DNA of 64,000 nt from Pterobdella sp. o SKG-2022. Taxonomy: Eukaryota > Annelida > Clitellata > Hirudinida > Piscicolidae. The stretch's first letter is position 1, and each line of letters begins with the position of its first letter. A program made the position numbers and the translations under genes. The stretch is taken from positions 28,205,022 through 28,269,021 of the forward strand of contig OZ038321.1 in assembly GCA_964035795.1 (NCBI GenBank), in the 5' to 3' direction. The notes under the pieces were generated by a model, which was not told where the DNA came from, searched no databases, and worked only from the letters and a program-made list of their open reading frames with translations. Below, piece by piece: positions 36,001 to 48,200 of the stretch.

Positions 36001-39000
36001 ACTATTGAGTTCCATATATATTGTAACATATCTTGTGATTAAAACATCGAACGCTACGATTTAACTATTTTTTCAAAAGACCGCATGGTTTTTTTGAACA
36101 TAATTATAATATTTATTATTGTTATTTTATTTATCATAAGGAATACATACAGTGTTAATATCACTTAATACCTGCTTGTTAGCCTCAATTAATCTTTCTT
36201 CAACCTCTTTCAAATGCCTCTCAACTTCTTGAATATTTGCACCTGCTCCATCATTGATCGATTCTTGCTTCGATTCTACACAACCTTCAACATTTTCATC
36301 TTTTTCTTTAAGATTCTCATCTTGTTGAACTTCTTCCGGTTTTGAATCTGCATCATGTGATTTGTCTCCGGATTTTTCTTCTACGGCGCCATCTTTGTTT
36401 CCCTCTGCAGATTGATTTTTTAAATCTTCTATTTGGGATTTCAAAGCGGTAATCGTTGCTTTTAAGTCCTCCTTATCCTTTACCTCATTTCTCAAGGTGT
36501 CATTCTCATGTCTCAGTTCCTCAACTTCCTCCAACTGCTTCTGTAAGTTTTCCAACTCCAGACATTTTCCACGATAATCTTCCTCCATCCTTTCCTTCTC
36601 TTCCTTGAAATTTTCAAACATTTTCATTTGGTGGCTTGCTTCTTTCAATTTATTTTCTTGTTTCTGCCATTCTTCCAAGGATTCAAATTGTTTATCCTCC
36701 ATAAGTTTTAATTTTGCCTCCAAAGCCAATATCTTCCTCAGAGATTCTTCATAACTCAACCTCAACTCTGTCAACTCATTCTGCAATGAGCTAATTTTCT
36801 TGTTGTCAACAGTCGTCATTTCATTTGATAACGTTTTTTCGTCCGTTGGTAGTTCCTCAGTTGATTGGACGTTGTGAGTTTTAACATTCGACAAAGTGAT
36901 GCTCGCTCCACGATCTGTTGCATCAGCCAATAACGTTTCTTCATTTGTTTCCAAGACAACATCCGTTGTCATAGAGACACCATCCCTATCAGTGGTGTTA
37001 TTCTCATTTTTATGTTGACACAAACTTGGTATTTCAGCAGTTATCGACTCAGCAAGACCATGGGTAGTTCTAACCTCATGTACACTTGAATCCTTCTCTT
37101 CAAAAGTTTCTTTCGTTTTATTTACAGTTTCTTTGAGATTCTCTGTGCTTTTTTCATTGTTTTCTCTATAATGATCCAACTCACCCTCGTTAACTTTATT
37201 CGTTGAAGCGGCGTCTCTTTGCCTGGTTAGCAACTCAACCTTCTCGTTTAACGCTCTTATCAAAACGGATTTCTCTTCAAGCTGGAATGTGTGATTTTGA
37301 GAACGTTTCAAATTTTCCTTTTGTGTTTCTTCTAATTTATTTTTAAAAAACAACAATATATTTTTTTGCTTGGTGTCGAGGTTATCGAAAAGTTCGATGA
37401 TGGTCTGGCTCCCTTCATTGACTACCTCATCTGTACCCCCACTAACATCAGCCCACCCACTAACATCAGCACACCCACTAACATCTGCACACCCACCATT
37501 CTCCAACAAATGCACAATCTTCTCTTTGACCTCATCATGCTGGAATATCATCTCTTCCGCCATATTCTTCAGATGCACAACCTTCCCTTGCAACTCCTCT
37601 ACCACATCCACCAACCTACTATCGAAACTTCTCTGCTCAGGGCCTGCCATCTCCACCAACACATCCTTCTCCATGGTGACCCTCTCAAACATGGCCACCA
37701 CCCCATGAACCTCAAATGAGATTTTACTCAGACCCTTTTCCAACTTGCTGAGCAGTTCATTAGTTTCATTCCTCTCTACCTGCATCATTCTCATCATTTC
37801 TTCCCACTCCTCCATCTTCTCCCTACTCCTCCCTTCCTCTTTCTCCTTTCGAGCAGTAGCTTCATTGGTTTTGATGAGGCACTTTATATTTTCTTCCAAG
37901 TTTTCGATCAAAGTTTCTTTTTCTTCAATTGTATTCCCCATCTTCTTTATTTCTTTTTTTAGTTTTTCTATTTCCTCTAAATAGTCATTCTTTTCTTCTT
38001 TGTACCTTCCAACTTCACTTCCCAATTCCTACAAAATATCAAGTGTATATATTTTTTTAATTGAGCAAAACAAAAAACATAATAATTAAGTTAAAATTTC
38101 CATGAATTGAGACATATGATGCCTTTACTTAAACAATGAAATCTATAATTTAAAAGTTGAATTTGATGAAATTACACAAATTTATCAATGGGCACCTACA
38201 TTATCAAACACATTTCATATAACCTTAACATTCATTCATATTTTATAGAAAACTTTTTCATAAGCACTTGTTAATAGGGGTTTAAACTATAGTTACAATT
38301 ATGAGTCACAAGTCAAACCTTCAAATTCAATTTGTTTCTTTCTTCTTGTTCCAGAGCCTCCGATGTGGCTTTTAAATGCTGCTCCTTCAAAGCGTATATC
38401 TCCTCCAGGTACTCTTTCTAAAATATTCATTAATTAACCTAATTATTTTATTAGCAATTTTGAAATGAAAAAACTATGAAGTTAATGTCAATTCTATGAA
38501 TGTGTAAAAGTTGTTGAAAAATATTGTTTAACTTTGTTTTTTATGCCTTTTAAAAGTACTGCATCTAAAATCTTCATAACTTGAAAATATATTCTAATTT
38601 TTTGTGTATCACATGACCAGATTTCAATGAAAACTTACTTGTTTCTTCTCAAGGTTGAGTACTTGCGAGTTGAAATTCTCATTCTCCACAGTTAGTTCTG
38701 TATGTTATTTGAAACATTATAATAATTCCTCAAACAAATAGTTAAAACTTTAATAATTATAATTCCAAATATCACCTGAGCACTTGGTGTTGAGTCTCTG
38801 TCTATACACCATCTGCTTCTTGACCAATATTATCAGGTCCTTCTTCTCCATTGACTCCAACTGATCATTAGTTATATGAAACCATTAACATCCTTTTATT
38901 TCATAAGTATAATTAAATGAGAGAATTAAACAGATGGCTCAAAAGTTTATTAATCCTCAAAACCTTACATCAGCATTGCTAAACAAAAAATTAGATAAAA

Positions 39001-39111
39001 TTATTAAATTAATTGAATGTTGTGAGAATTTATTGATACGATATTAATTTTGATTTTCAATGAAGCTTTAAGGAAGGTACCTTTGACTTTTCAGCTGATT
39101 TCTCATTACTT
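33022..39111 (-). CDS. GCC2: GRIP and coiled-coil domain protein 2 (golgin GCC185); first exon not found
   Basis: A long coiled-coil golgin that tethers endosome-derived vesicles at the trans-Golgi. Exons antisense: 39104-39081 (EKSAEKSK); about 38862-38776 (LESMEKKDLIILVKKQM, matching the conserved N-terminus of GCC2); about 38700-38641; about 38420-38322; 38030-36172 (main coiled coil, about 620 residues); 35958-35875; about 35805-35723; about 35580-35470; about 35085-34959; 34764-33309; and 33098-33022. The diagnostic end includes YDAYKIRVHSVLKQRK, LKAEIRRLERNEERDK and the GRIP domain (MEYLKNIFMKFV, LVPVLSTMLKLSSEEK), finishing EEEVAKSSWGSYINAI to TAG. The GRIP domain is split by an intron. 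At about 1,350 residues it is shorter than human (about 1,680). The start codon lies upstream of 39.1 kb and was not located. Confidence 0.92.
35590..35690. repeat. Degenerate (ATC)n/(CAT)n in GCC2 intron
   Basis: Trinucleotide-rich stretch of ATC, GTC and CTC units; it yields a false Met-rich antisense frame. Confidence 0.8.
37437..37499 (-). repeat. In-frame 18-bp tandem repeat inside GCC2
   Basis: Three copies of an 18-bp unit encode the hexapeptide CADVSG/WADVSG in a row, interrupting a charged coiled coil with small uncharged and cysteine residues. A coding minisatellite, probably variable in length between individuals. Confidence 0.85.
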
Positions 39112-39119
39112 GTTTCCTT

Positions 39120-39600
39120 CAAATGTTCATCCGTTCAATTGAATAATTTAGTTTTTTTTTAACTTCTCATTAATTGATATTTTGATTATTTTAATCAATC
39201 AAATAATGAGAATATTAAGCGATTTTACTGACCATTAGAAGATTTATAGCAGAAACTTTAAAAATAGATTATTTTTTTGACATTTATAATAAATTTTTTC
39301 AGTTAAAATATTACTTACATCCGAAACAATTAATAAAAATAGTTTAAGGTATAATACGTATCAGATTAACACTAAGATTAAAAAATACCCGTACGTAATT
39401 TAAAAGTAACTTTAATTAAATGTTTGTTTTATTCTCATTAGTATTTATTGAAGTTGTTTTTTGAAATTTTTTCCATCAAATTTATTTCATGATTATAAAA
39501 AGTGTCTTGAAAGCTTTTCACTATATAAAGACAATATCCAATATACTTGAAAAAAAATTGTTTGTTTTGAACAATTAGCTTAAAAATTGTGAATCATAAA
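39120..39600. other. Spacer, nothing recognised
   Basis: Very AT-rich. Should contain the GCC2 5' end on the minus strand unless the retroelement remnant displaced it. Confidence 0.4.
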
Positions 39601-40159
39601 AACACGACAAAGGTTGATCAGCTGCGCTTTACGTTCAGGCTCACTTTTGTGCATTCCTCATACTTGCATCTGCGGCACTAGAGTGGATCACTCGGAAGTG
39701 CATGGTCCCAGTTGTAGAAAGAGCGCTGGAAGATTTTGCCGACAGGCTCAAGTAAATGACATAATAAAGAGAGCTCTATCATCAGCCCATATACCTTCGA
39801 TTCTTGAACCAAATGGTGTAGCTCGCTCTGATGGAAAACGTCCAGATGGGATGACAATTTACCCTTGGAAAAATGGTCGTACTATGGTGTGGGATTTTAC
39901 TTGTAGTGACAATATCGCTCCCAGCCACATACAAATTCCTTCATCTTTTCTAGAAAAAGTAGCTGAAAGCGCGGAGACAGCTAAGCTGACAAAATACCGC
40001 AACCTTTCAACGGATTATGAGGTTATACCAATCGGAGTTAAAACTTTTGGTTTTTGGGGTCCAAACGGACTAAGATTGATAAAAAAAAGTTTAAAAAATC
40101 TTTTCCAGGTATCAAGCTTGAGCGTAGGAATCGAAAAACAAATGATGGTGATGATCTAA
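39600..40159 (+). mobile_element. 3' remnant of a retroelement (zinc-finger plus nuclease-like C-terminus)
   Basis: One frame (ATG at 39614, probably open from further upstream in the parent element) encodes the C-terminal domain that follows reverse transcriptase in many invertebrate elements: a C-x-C...H...H...C finger (CICGTRVDHSEVHGPSC), KSAGRFCRQAQVNDIIKRAL, IPSILEPNGVARSDGKRPDG, then MVWDFTCSDNIAPSH and FGFWGPNGL. The RPDG...WDFTC spacing resembles a PD-(D/E)xK nuclease core, which is my inference. No RT is present upstream, so it is a 5'-truncated copy, but the domain itself has no stop or frameshift, unlike the L2 copies. Could be a recent insertion or a captured domain. Confidence 0.65.
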
Positions 40160-40199
40160 TGAAACTATGTTGTTTTAAAAACTACGATTTAAATAAAGA

Positions 40200-41130
40200 A
40201 TGTTGATTCAACGTTTGTTTCTTTGTTATAAATAATTTTTAGAAGCTCATTATGAAAAACAAATGTATGAAAGCAAGTGGGCATAAAATAGAGCATATCC
40301 AGCGTTCACGTTGCTTCACCAAGTCTTGTTCCATGCATATTTCAATTTAAAAAGTAGCGCTTTATGAAATACACCTATTGCATTACTGAGTCTCCAATTA
40401 GAGAGAACTGGTAATTGTCTTGCATGCATACGTTGCTCTTCACACAGGGTAGGAAGCCAAAAGAAGTTGAGATTCTTCTTTTTGAAAGAAACAACTTCAG
40501 TAACTACAGTGAACAAACATCAAAGAAGACTGCGATCTATCAATGCGAATGATGGAGCTAGAAGCATGAGACGGATAATGTCGTAGCATTTTTCAAAAGC
40601 AGTGCAAGTTTTAAGCGACATCTGAGCACTAAAACCAAATTTATCTTCAGCTTGATGTGTCCAAAAAGTTTGAATAATAATAATAATAATCATCATCATC
40701 ACATCTAATATCATAACTATACATTTTTTTTCTTTCAATTATAAGCATAAATTTTGTTTGTCAAGTCTCGTCTGAATATGCCAATTTAATGAGAATTCAT
40801 CACTTCAACTCAAACCAAGTGAAATCTCCACCTAACTCTATAACAAAAAGTGCTATACTTTTGAGAGAATTGTGATTATACATTATTTTTGAAATTTTTC
40901 TAAATTTTTTCAAATGATTGAACAAAATTTTGAAATTCGATATGTTTTAATGTCGTAGTAAAATATCATTTAATGAAAATTTTGAAGTTAAACATTAATA
41001 TTCTACACCTATAATTTAATTCACGATAATAGATCAGCATTAATTAAATATTCTTTGATAAAACTTGAATTAAAATAACTTTTAATTATAAAGTTGCGAT
41101 ATTTATAGACTGGCCTTCATAAATGACTAA
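40200..41130. other. Intergenic, nothing recognised
   Basis: AT-rich with an ATA/ATC run near 40675-40700; short antisense frames have no recognisable similarity. Confidence 0.4.
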
Positions 41131-41139
41131 GATGGAAGC

Positions 41140-42065
41140 GTGATAAATATAAGATGGAAACAAATAAAATATACTAGTGCTAAAATGTACGAATTCGGAG
41201 ATATAAATGAAGTAAATGCTGACACTCCTATACAAATTGGATCCGTAGATCCCAAAGGCAGAACATTGCGTATCGTGCATATATCAGACACCCACTTGCA
41301 ACCTTCTACCACCACCATACCTGATGGAGACATTCTCATTCATTCTGGGGGTTTTTTTAATTTTTATGCCGGTGTTGGTAGATTTTTAGATGAAATATCC
41401 ATTTTGGATAAATTTTTTGCATCTCAACCTCATCGATACAAAATATTTGTGGCTGGAAATCATGAACAATCTCTTGTAGGGGAACCAATAGAAAGAATTA
41501 GAGCAAGGTTAAAAAATGCTATTTATCTTCAAGATAATTCAGTAATGTTGGAAGGCTTAACTTTCCATGGTTCTCCATGGACTGGAAAGAGAAAATCTCC
41601 TGCTTCTGCATTTGTGGTACCCTTCCCTGAACTTGGAAAGTACTGGGTGATGATACCCAAAGAGACAGATGTTCTCATAACTCACTGTCCCCCACATAGG
41701 ATTCTTGATGACAATGGCATCATGGGTTGTCCTTTGCTCAGAGAAATCACTCTCAAACAAATAAGGTAAATTTCAATTTTGTTAAATATGTATTGGTTCA
41801 ACTTCATGGAAACATTTTTAGGCCCATGTTGCATTTGTTTGGCCACTCCCACCAAGGTTCGCGAGTGCTTGAAACAGAGGGAATATTCATGTCAAATGGA
41901 GCACAGTATTTTTGTGAAAAACCTCAACCAATCATATTTGACATCAATTTGTCTGCTGACATACCAAAAAAGACCAAACTTTACAAGCAGACAGTGTGGA
42001 AAGAAAATGATATTGGATCAGCAGAATCAGTCCAATCAAACAACAAATCATGTATTCTCAGCTAA
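41140..42065 (+). CDS. MPPED/UPF0046-type metallophosphoesterase-fold protein, likely impaired
   Basis: Two exons, 41140-41765 and 41822-42065, split by a 56-bp intron (donor ataag|gtaaat, acceptor tttttag). Joined, about 290 residues, the usual size for MPPED1/MPPED2 relatives. Motifs in order: HISDTHLQ (first metal motif), GDILIHSGGF, VAGNHEQS (GNHE), FHGSPW, DVLITHCPPHRILD, and LFGHSHQG (GHxH). All match except the second: the family has HAGDF, with Asp bridging the two metals, and here the codon 41350-41352 is GGT (Gly). The rest of the site is intact. Start could also be the Met at 41185. Known family members are 3',5'-cyclic nucleotide phosphodiesterases of low activity; MPPED2 itself is nearly inactive. 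Confidence 0.85.
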
Positions 42066-42382
42066 GTTTTGTGAAAGCTTAATACAATGCTTGCATATTT
42101 ATATTTCAGCTTTGTTCAATTTTCCTCTCCACTGAATCTCATTGTTTGATTTTTGATTCAGTTTTGTTTATACACACAGCTTCAGTTACAATTTTCCTTT
42201 TTGATCAATCTATTTTCCGCTTTTATATCCGTTATTTTTGTGCTAACACATTTGAAGACTAATTATGATTTATTTTATTCAACATCTAGTCATTGAAATT
42301 AAAAAATAAAAAAATCAAAACTTCCTTGAAAAAGTAATAGCATATCATAACATAACATATCTCAAGATACTGAAACAATAAA

Positions 42383-44975
42383 TCATGTGAGAAGTTCATG
42401 GGCCTGGGACTCCACTAAGGACTCCATCTTTTCTACCTCACCAATCCACCCATGCACTCTGTCTTTCATTCCATTAATCTGAGCAATTACAACTTGTATT
42501 TTGGACTCAGTCAATGGTTTCAAAATTATATATACGAACACATCATTTGAGTCAGTTTTTTGGCGCTATAAAAATTCAGTGTGAACTACACCAAAACATT
42601 GTGAAGTTTTCATAGCACAGTTGGTAGATAGCCATATAAATGATGAAATATAAACATTCAAGATGGTGACTGAAACAAACCTGTTCGAGGTCAAGGACTC
42701 TTGGTTGCACCCAAGTCATGTGCACCTTTTGATCTACCCCATCTATGGTGCCCTTCACTAGGCCTAGGGACAGTGCCTTCATTACCAGTAACTCCACCTT
42801 GAGAGATGGTTTTAATGCATGCATGTGTCTCAAAAGTTTTGAAGTTGATATACAAAGTTTGAATGATGAAATAAAACTAACTAATGAAAAATAAACAAAG
42901 TTTATTGAAAGAAATTTAATGGTAGAAATATTTTCAAAAATTAATAAATATAAATTTGTAAAACATTTTCTAAAGGTTTTTGAGTTTCTTTGGCAATTTC
43001 CTCAAAGGTCAGTTGTCTGTTGTTTGCCGGCCTCTTGAAAGTCATCTGCGTTAGTTTAATAAGTGCATTAAGATGAGCTTAATATCAATAATAAAATTGA
43101 CATTCTTTTTGAGTTATTTGTTCAGTAATTACTAAAAGTACAGCTTATATATGAATAACAACATTCAAAAACTTAATAATTTTAATTAGAAGCCTATACA
43201 AACAACAAAAAAGGATGTTTTTGAAATTTTTCCTTAATTTATGAATCTTTTTATGAGTGCAGCTTTCAATTCCACATAAATTAAGGTGACAAAACCCTCC
43301 ACGAAGCTTCATGATTTTTTTCACTTTCTCGATTATGTACCTTAGCCACCTCACTCAGTCCTGAATAAACATGACTTATCCATATATATATATATATATA
43401 TAGCACTCACCTCCATGAGACAGAGCAGGGAGATCTTCTCTTCCATCATTTGAGAGTTTGCACTCAAAAATTTCTGAAATATCACGTTTGGTTTTATAAT
43501 TATATAAAAGTTATTATTTGTGATTCAATTCTATCAACACACAAATCTTATATGAATAACAATAAAAAATTCATCAATATTAGATCGGCTGAGTTTCCAG
43601 GGTTCATTAGAACATCAAAGCCCATCAAACAGGTTCCAGTTTCACTGCAATACTATCTTCATCATTGCCTCCAATATCAACTTAATATCCTCATAATATG
43701 TCTAATGTAGATAGTGCTTTATCATTACCACCATGGTTGTTATATCAACTCTCTAACAAATATTAACTTGTTTGCTCCAATGTTGTTTGAGGTTGTTGTA
43801 TTTTTGGATGTTGCCACTGTTGAAGGAGTGCAAGAGGTCGACCAGCCATTGTTGTTGTGGGTTCTTAAGAGTCTCTATCACTGGGTGAGCTATCTGCCAA
43901 GGCGGTGTGGCAGTTTAATAACCAATAAAATTGTTATTTTTTGTAAATTTATTAGTGCAGTATCTTTCTTTTATCAAAGATGTGTTAATGGGTTGAATAT
44001 ATACATTTATTTATACAATTTGAAATATCAATCACATTTTTTATATATTTTTGAAAATATTATGGCAATCCATTGAGAGACTAAATATAATTGTCATTTA
44101 ATATTTAAAAACTACCTGACAATGATACACATTATATATATGTGTGTGTGATATAAAACAATTACATAAGCAGCCAATAGAAACCTCACCAATTCTCCAA
44201 AGTTGTAGAGGTTCTTTCCCAAGATAGCAGCCAAGCAAATGTTGAAAGCCCTCTCTTGAAAATCAGTCAGTTTGACTGATTTCATATCAATGCACCCCAA
44301 ATATCTTAATGAGTCTCTGTAATAGTTAGCATAGTCGATGATTATTCTATAATAGTTGCTTGACAGTTCATAAAATCTCTGGTGGACACTGGTCACTTGG
44401 TCAAGATCATTTACTTTCTTTTCTAATTCTATAATGATGGATTTTGTTTTTGGGAGGTCATTGAGTTGCAGATGGATGTTGCCAATCGCAATCGAGCACA
44501 TGATGGAGGCCTCATTGTTTCCCTTGACACTTTCCTTCATCTTTTCTAGAAATTCTAAAGCAGCTGAAAGATCCTTCATTTGTTTTGCAGCTAAAATGAC
44601 TATTTCGATAAGAACTAAAGGATTGATTCTGTGTTCAAAATCGCTAATGAACCTTTTGTACAACTGTAATAATAATATGATAGTTAAGACAAAATGAATT
44701 ATAAGTTATAACAGAAAAACCTCTATAATATTTCCTTTTTCGTTGAAATATGGATGTTTGACCATTTCTTGCAATTTTAACGTAAGTTGGTGCCATAATC
44801 TGTTTAGGAGAGAGTTAAATGCAAGTCACGCCGCCGGAAAGTACGATAAAAAAGTAAAAACTAACTTTTTGTTATAAAACTCTTCAACTTTACTCCAAGC
44901 TTGAGTTAAATCCGGATATGCTTGGCATTTTTTATGCTGTTCAAATATGTAACTGACGATATCCCTAGAAGCCAT
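42383..44975 (-). CDS. PSMD13: 26S proteasome regulatory subunit Rpn9 (PSMD13)
   Basis: Lid subunit of the 19S regulatory particle, with helical repeats and a C-terminal PCI domain. Exons antisense: 44975-about 44866 ([17 protein letters not shown]); about 44808-44722 ([16 protein letters not shown]); 44663-about 44180 ([49 protein letters not shown]); about 43893-43800 ([28 protein letters not shown]); about 43472-43412 (ISLLCLMEV); about 43044-42965 ([18 protein letters not shown]); 42836-42681 ([32 protein letters not shown]); about 42475-42383 ([21 protein letters not shown] to TGA). Order and motifs follow human PSMD13 throughout. The short segment after FNSGNIQK was not fully placed. 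Divergent from TIA1. Confidence 0.93.
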
Positions 44976-45228
44976 TTTAAATAGCGGTATATTGAGTTTG
45001 TTTACAATCTCAAACTATTCTGCTATCCTTAAAAATATTATAAAATTAAAATTAAAATTTTTGATAGATTTATATAATTTTTTGACTTAAAATTTCTGAA
45101 ACTCAAAAAATAGTTTTCATCAAATTCAATTCTTCCCATTTTAGACTTCCGGCGTGGATCAGTTCGTTTTTTCTTAGTTTTTGTTTTTCTTATATTTTAA
45201 TCGTTTTGTACGTTTATATTTTAAGAAA
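44976..45228. promoter_or_regulatory. Probable bidirectional promoter, PSMD13 / TIA1
   Basis: 253 bp separate the divergent start codons. AT-rich with no distinct TATA box or motif recognised. Inferred from spacing. Confidence 0.5.
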
Positions 45229-48200
45229 ATGTTTAACGGAGACGCTTCAACTAGAACATTGTAAGTTTCAAAAGATTTTATTACTTTTTTTAATACAACT
45301 AAGCACGCCTAAGGTCACGTTTAGGCATTTTATGCATAGCCGGCTTTTGATATAAAGCTTTTATTTTACTATTTTAGCCGATCTTTCAATTCAATTCCAC
45401 ATCGTAAATCTTTAAGACAACTCCGACAATAAAATGTACTCTTTTTATGATCCAAGCTTCAGTTTTAATTTCTTCGTCAAACATGCAGATATGTAGGAAA
45501 CTTAGATTCACGAGTTAGCGAAGAATTATTATTAACATTATTTGGAACTCTTGGACAATGTAAAGGATGTAAAATTATCAAAGAGGTTTGTTTTTGTGTT
45601 CCTTTTTATTTCACTTTGTTTAAACTCGTTAGTTCAAATCTTAAATCATTGAAAACTTTAAAAAATCATATTTGGCATTAGAATCTTCTATTTTTTTTCA
45701 ACCTCTAATCATCTTCAAGAAATCTCATAATGTGTTGGAATAAATTTCATGTACTAACTCATGCATTTGCAGTCAAACAATGAGATCTACGCCTTTATAG
45801 AATACTCAACAAACTCTGAAGCAGCCACTGCTCTGATGGCAATGAACAAGAGGAATGTTCTCGGGAAGGTATGTTGCAAGTTTTCATTAGTGAAGATTCA
45901 TTATTAAACTTTTGTTGGAATGAGCATTAAAAACATTATATTTATGTTTACTTCTATTTCTTTATTTTCACAAAATAATCAACTCTGAAAAAATCAGTTT
46001 TTTCATGTTGTTCGAGAATTCCTAGTCATTTATTTACATCTGTAAAAGATGTTTCAATTTGTTTAAATAGTTGTTTCACAGCCTTCCAAATTATAAGTCA
46101 AAATTAAGAATTTTCTCCATTTCAACTTGTGCTTTAGATCTAATTAATCACATCATAAGTTGAGGTTTTAATTACAAAACATCTGTTTAAATTGAGACTG
46201 AGAAATGCTGAAAGATTACCATGATATTAAACCCAGTCATATCCCCATTACAAGGATTTAAAAGTGAACTGGGCTACACAACCAGGCTCAGGAGTCAAAC
46301 AAGATACTAGCAGTATGTTCCACTTTCAGTCATTAATATAATCAAATTTTACTATTTTGCTTATCTACAGAACATGTTAACAAAAGTTTATTCAAAGCAA
46401 GATAGTTTTCATTAAAAAAAATTTGATATTTCAAGTTTCAGTATTGTTTAAAATTGAAAGTTTATTCATAAGTTTTCATTATTCAAATTTCATACTTATT
46501 TTTCATAATTATGATTCAAATAAATTTATTAAGAAATGATTCAATGCATATGTGTACATACCTTATTTTCTTGAGTTAACATGAATGCTTTATATTGAGC
46601 TATTAAAAATGTTTTTATGGAGATTCATTTATGACTAAAATTAATCATATCAATAATTGTAATGTTTTTGCTCTGCTCAACTATATTCATAATAATTTCT
46701 CAGTCTAATTAAAACCATAATTTAAATATGTACCATCAAATATATAAATGAGATTGACAGTTTGATAGAAAATTTAAAAATGAACACAATAGAATGTAAA
46801 AAATTAAGGTTATAAACGTGTCAAGCCTGAATAAACAATAATCAGTCTGTTTGCTCTGTTTTATTCTTTTAGTGGGTCTTTAAACTCACATTCTTAGCAT
46901 CATCATCATCAAAAGTATGCTTAGGTTGGTGCTAGTATCAATTCCATTAAAAAAATCAATAAAACAAATCATACAATCAATAGAGTCAAATGTCCCATTC
47001 AATGTTGCCAGTGTCCATGACCGTAAAATAGCCATGTAGACTTGCACAATGTGTTTGCAATAGTTTGATAAACTACTCAAAAATAAACATTCACAAGGTA
47101 CAGATCTGCTATTGAGAGGTACATCATTGATTACAAAATGGCATTAATCGGGCATGCAATAAACACAAAAATCAACTATTTTGACGTCAAATTGAATAAT
47201 TATGCCACATTCTCACATCAAGGCCAATCATTATGATCGGGGGGGTCTTGCACAGAAGTTAATGTCATGTTATAATAGATAATGTCATCATGAGTTGCCA
47301 TACAATGTCATGCATTCAAATATCACATGACTGCACCATCATTATGTGTCATATCATTAGAATATCATTTAGTTTATTGATGGTTTTCGAATTCGCTTGA
47401 ACCAGTCTTTAACACTTATTCTATTTTTATTGAGCGCCATAAATTTCAATATATATATGCATGTGCCTTAATAAGGATGAGGGTTGTATGCCTTGGAACT
47501 GATTTGTAAAGCAGCATCATTATATATGACTAGTTTCATGCAAGTTCACGTTTTGAAAAATGAATTAGTTATTGACTAAGTAACTAGATTAGCATAGTAC
47601 CAAACAATTGAAACCACACAATATTATTAGTTTGACTTGTTCAGTTTGTGTTCAATATAAATTGAAATTCGATAAGATTTTCACTAAAACTATTTGAATA
47701 AATTTTGAATAAACCTTTTTTTTTGTTTTTGGTAATACATAATATAATATTCAAATGCCATGCTAGTTTTTTAATTGCTCTCCACCCTACCTTTGTGGAG
47801 TAGAGTGACGACAGAAGCATTTGATTGACTGATTGGCATGATGGCACTTAGAATTGAATTAAATTGATTTATTCCACTCCAAAACCCTTGGTAAAGGAAA
47901 ACGGGCTATAAAAAGGATTTGATTGATTGAAAATGACAGACATCTATCATTCAAAACAATTGAAGCATCATAATGGTTATTGAATCAATCATCCATCATA
48001 TTAAATACTATCTTCCATGCCTCATTTGCTTGCTTTGGTGCTATCTAATCTTGCAACACCACAGAGCACTCACACATATTTGTTGGTGACTTGACTCCTG
48101 ACATTGAGGTGTCTCAGTTAAAGGATGCTTTCATGCACTTTGGAGAGATCTCGTGAGTGGGGGGGGGGGGGGGGTTGAGTGGCTTTGTGGTATAGTGGGT

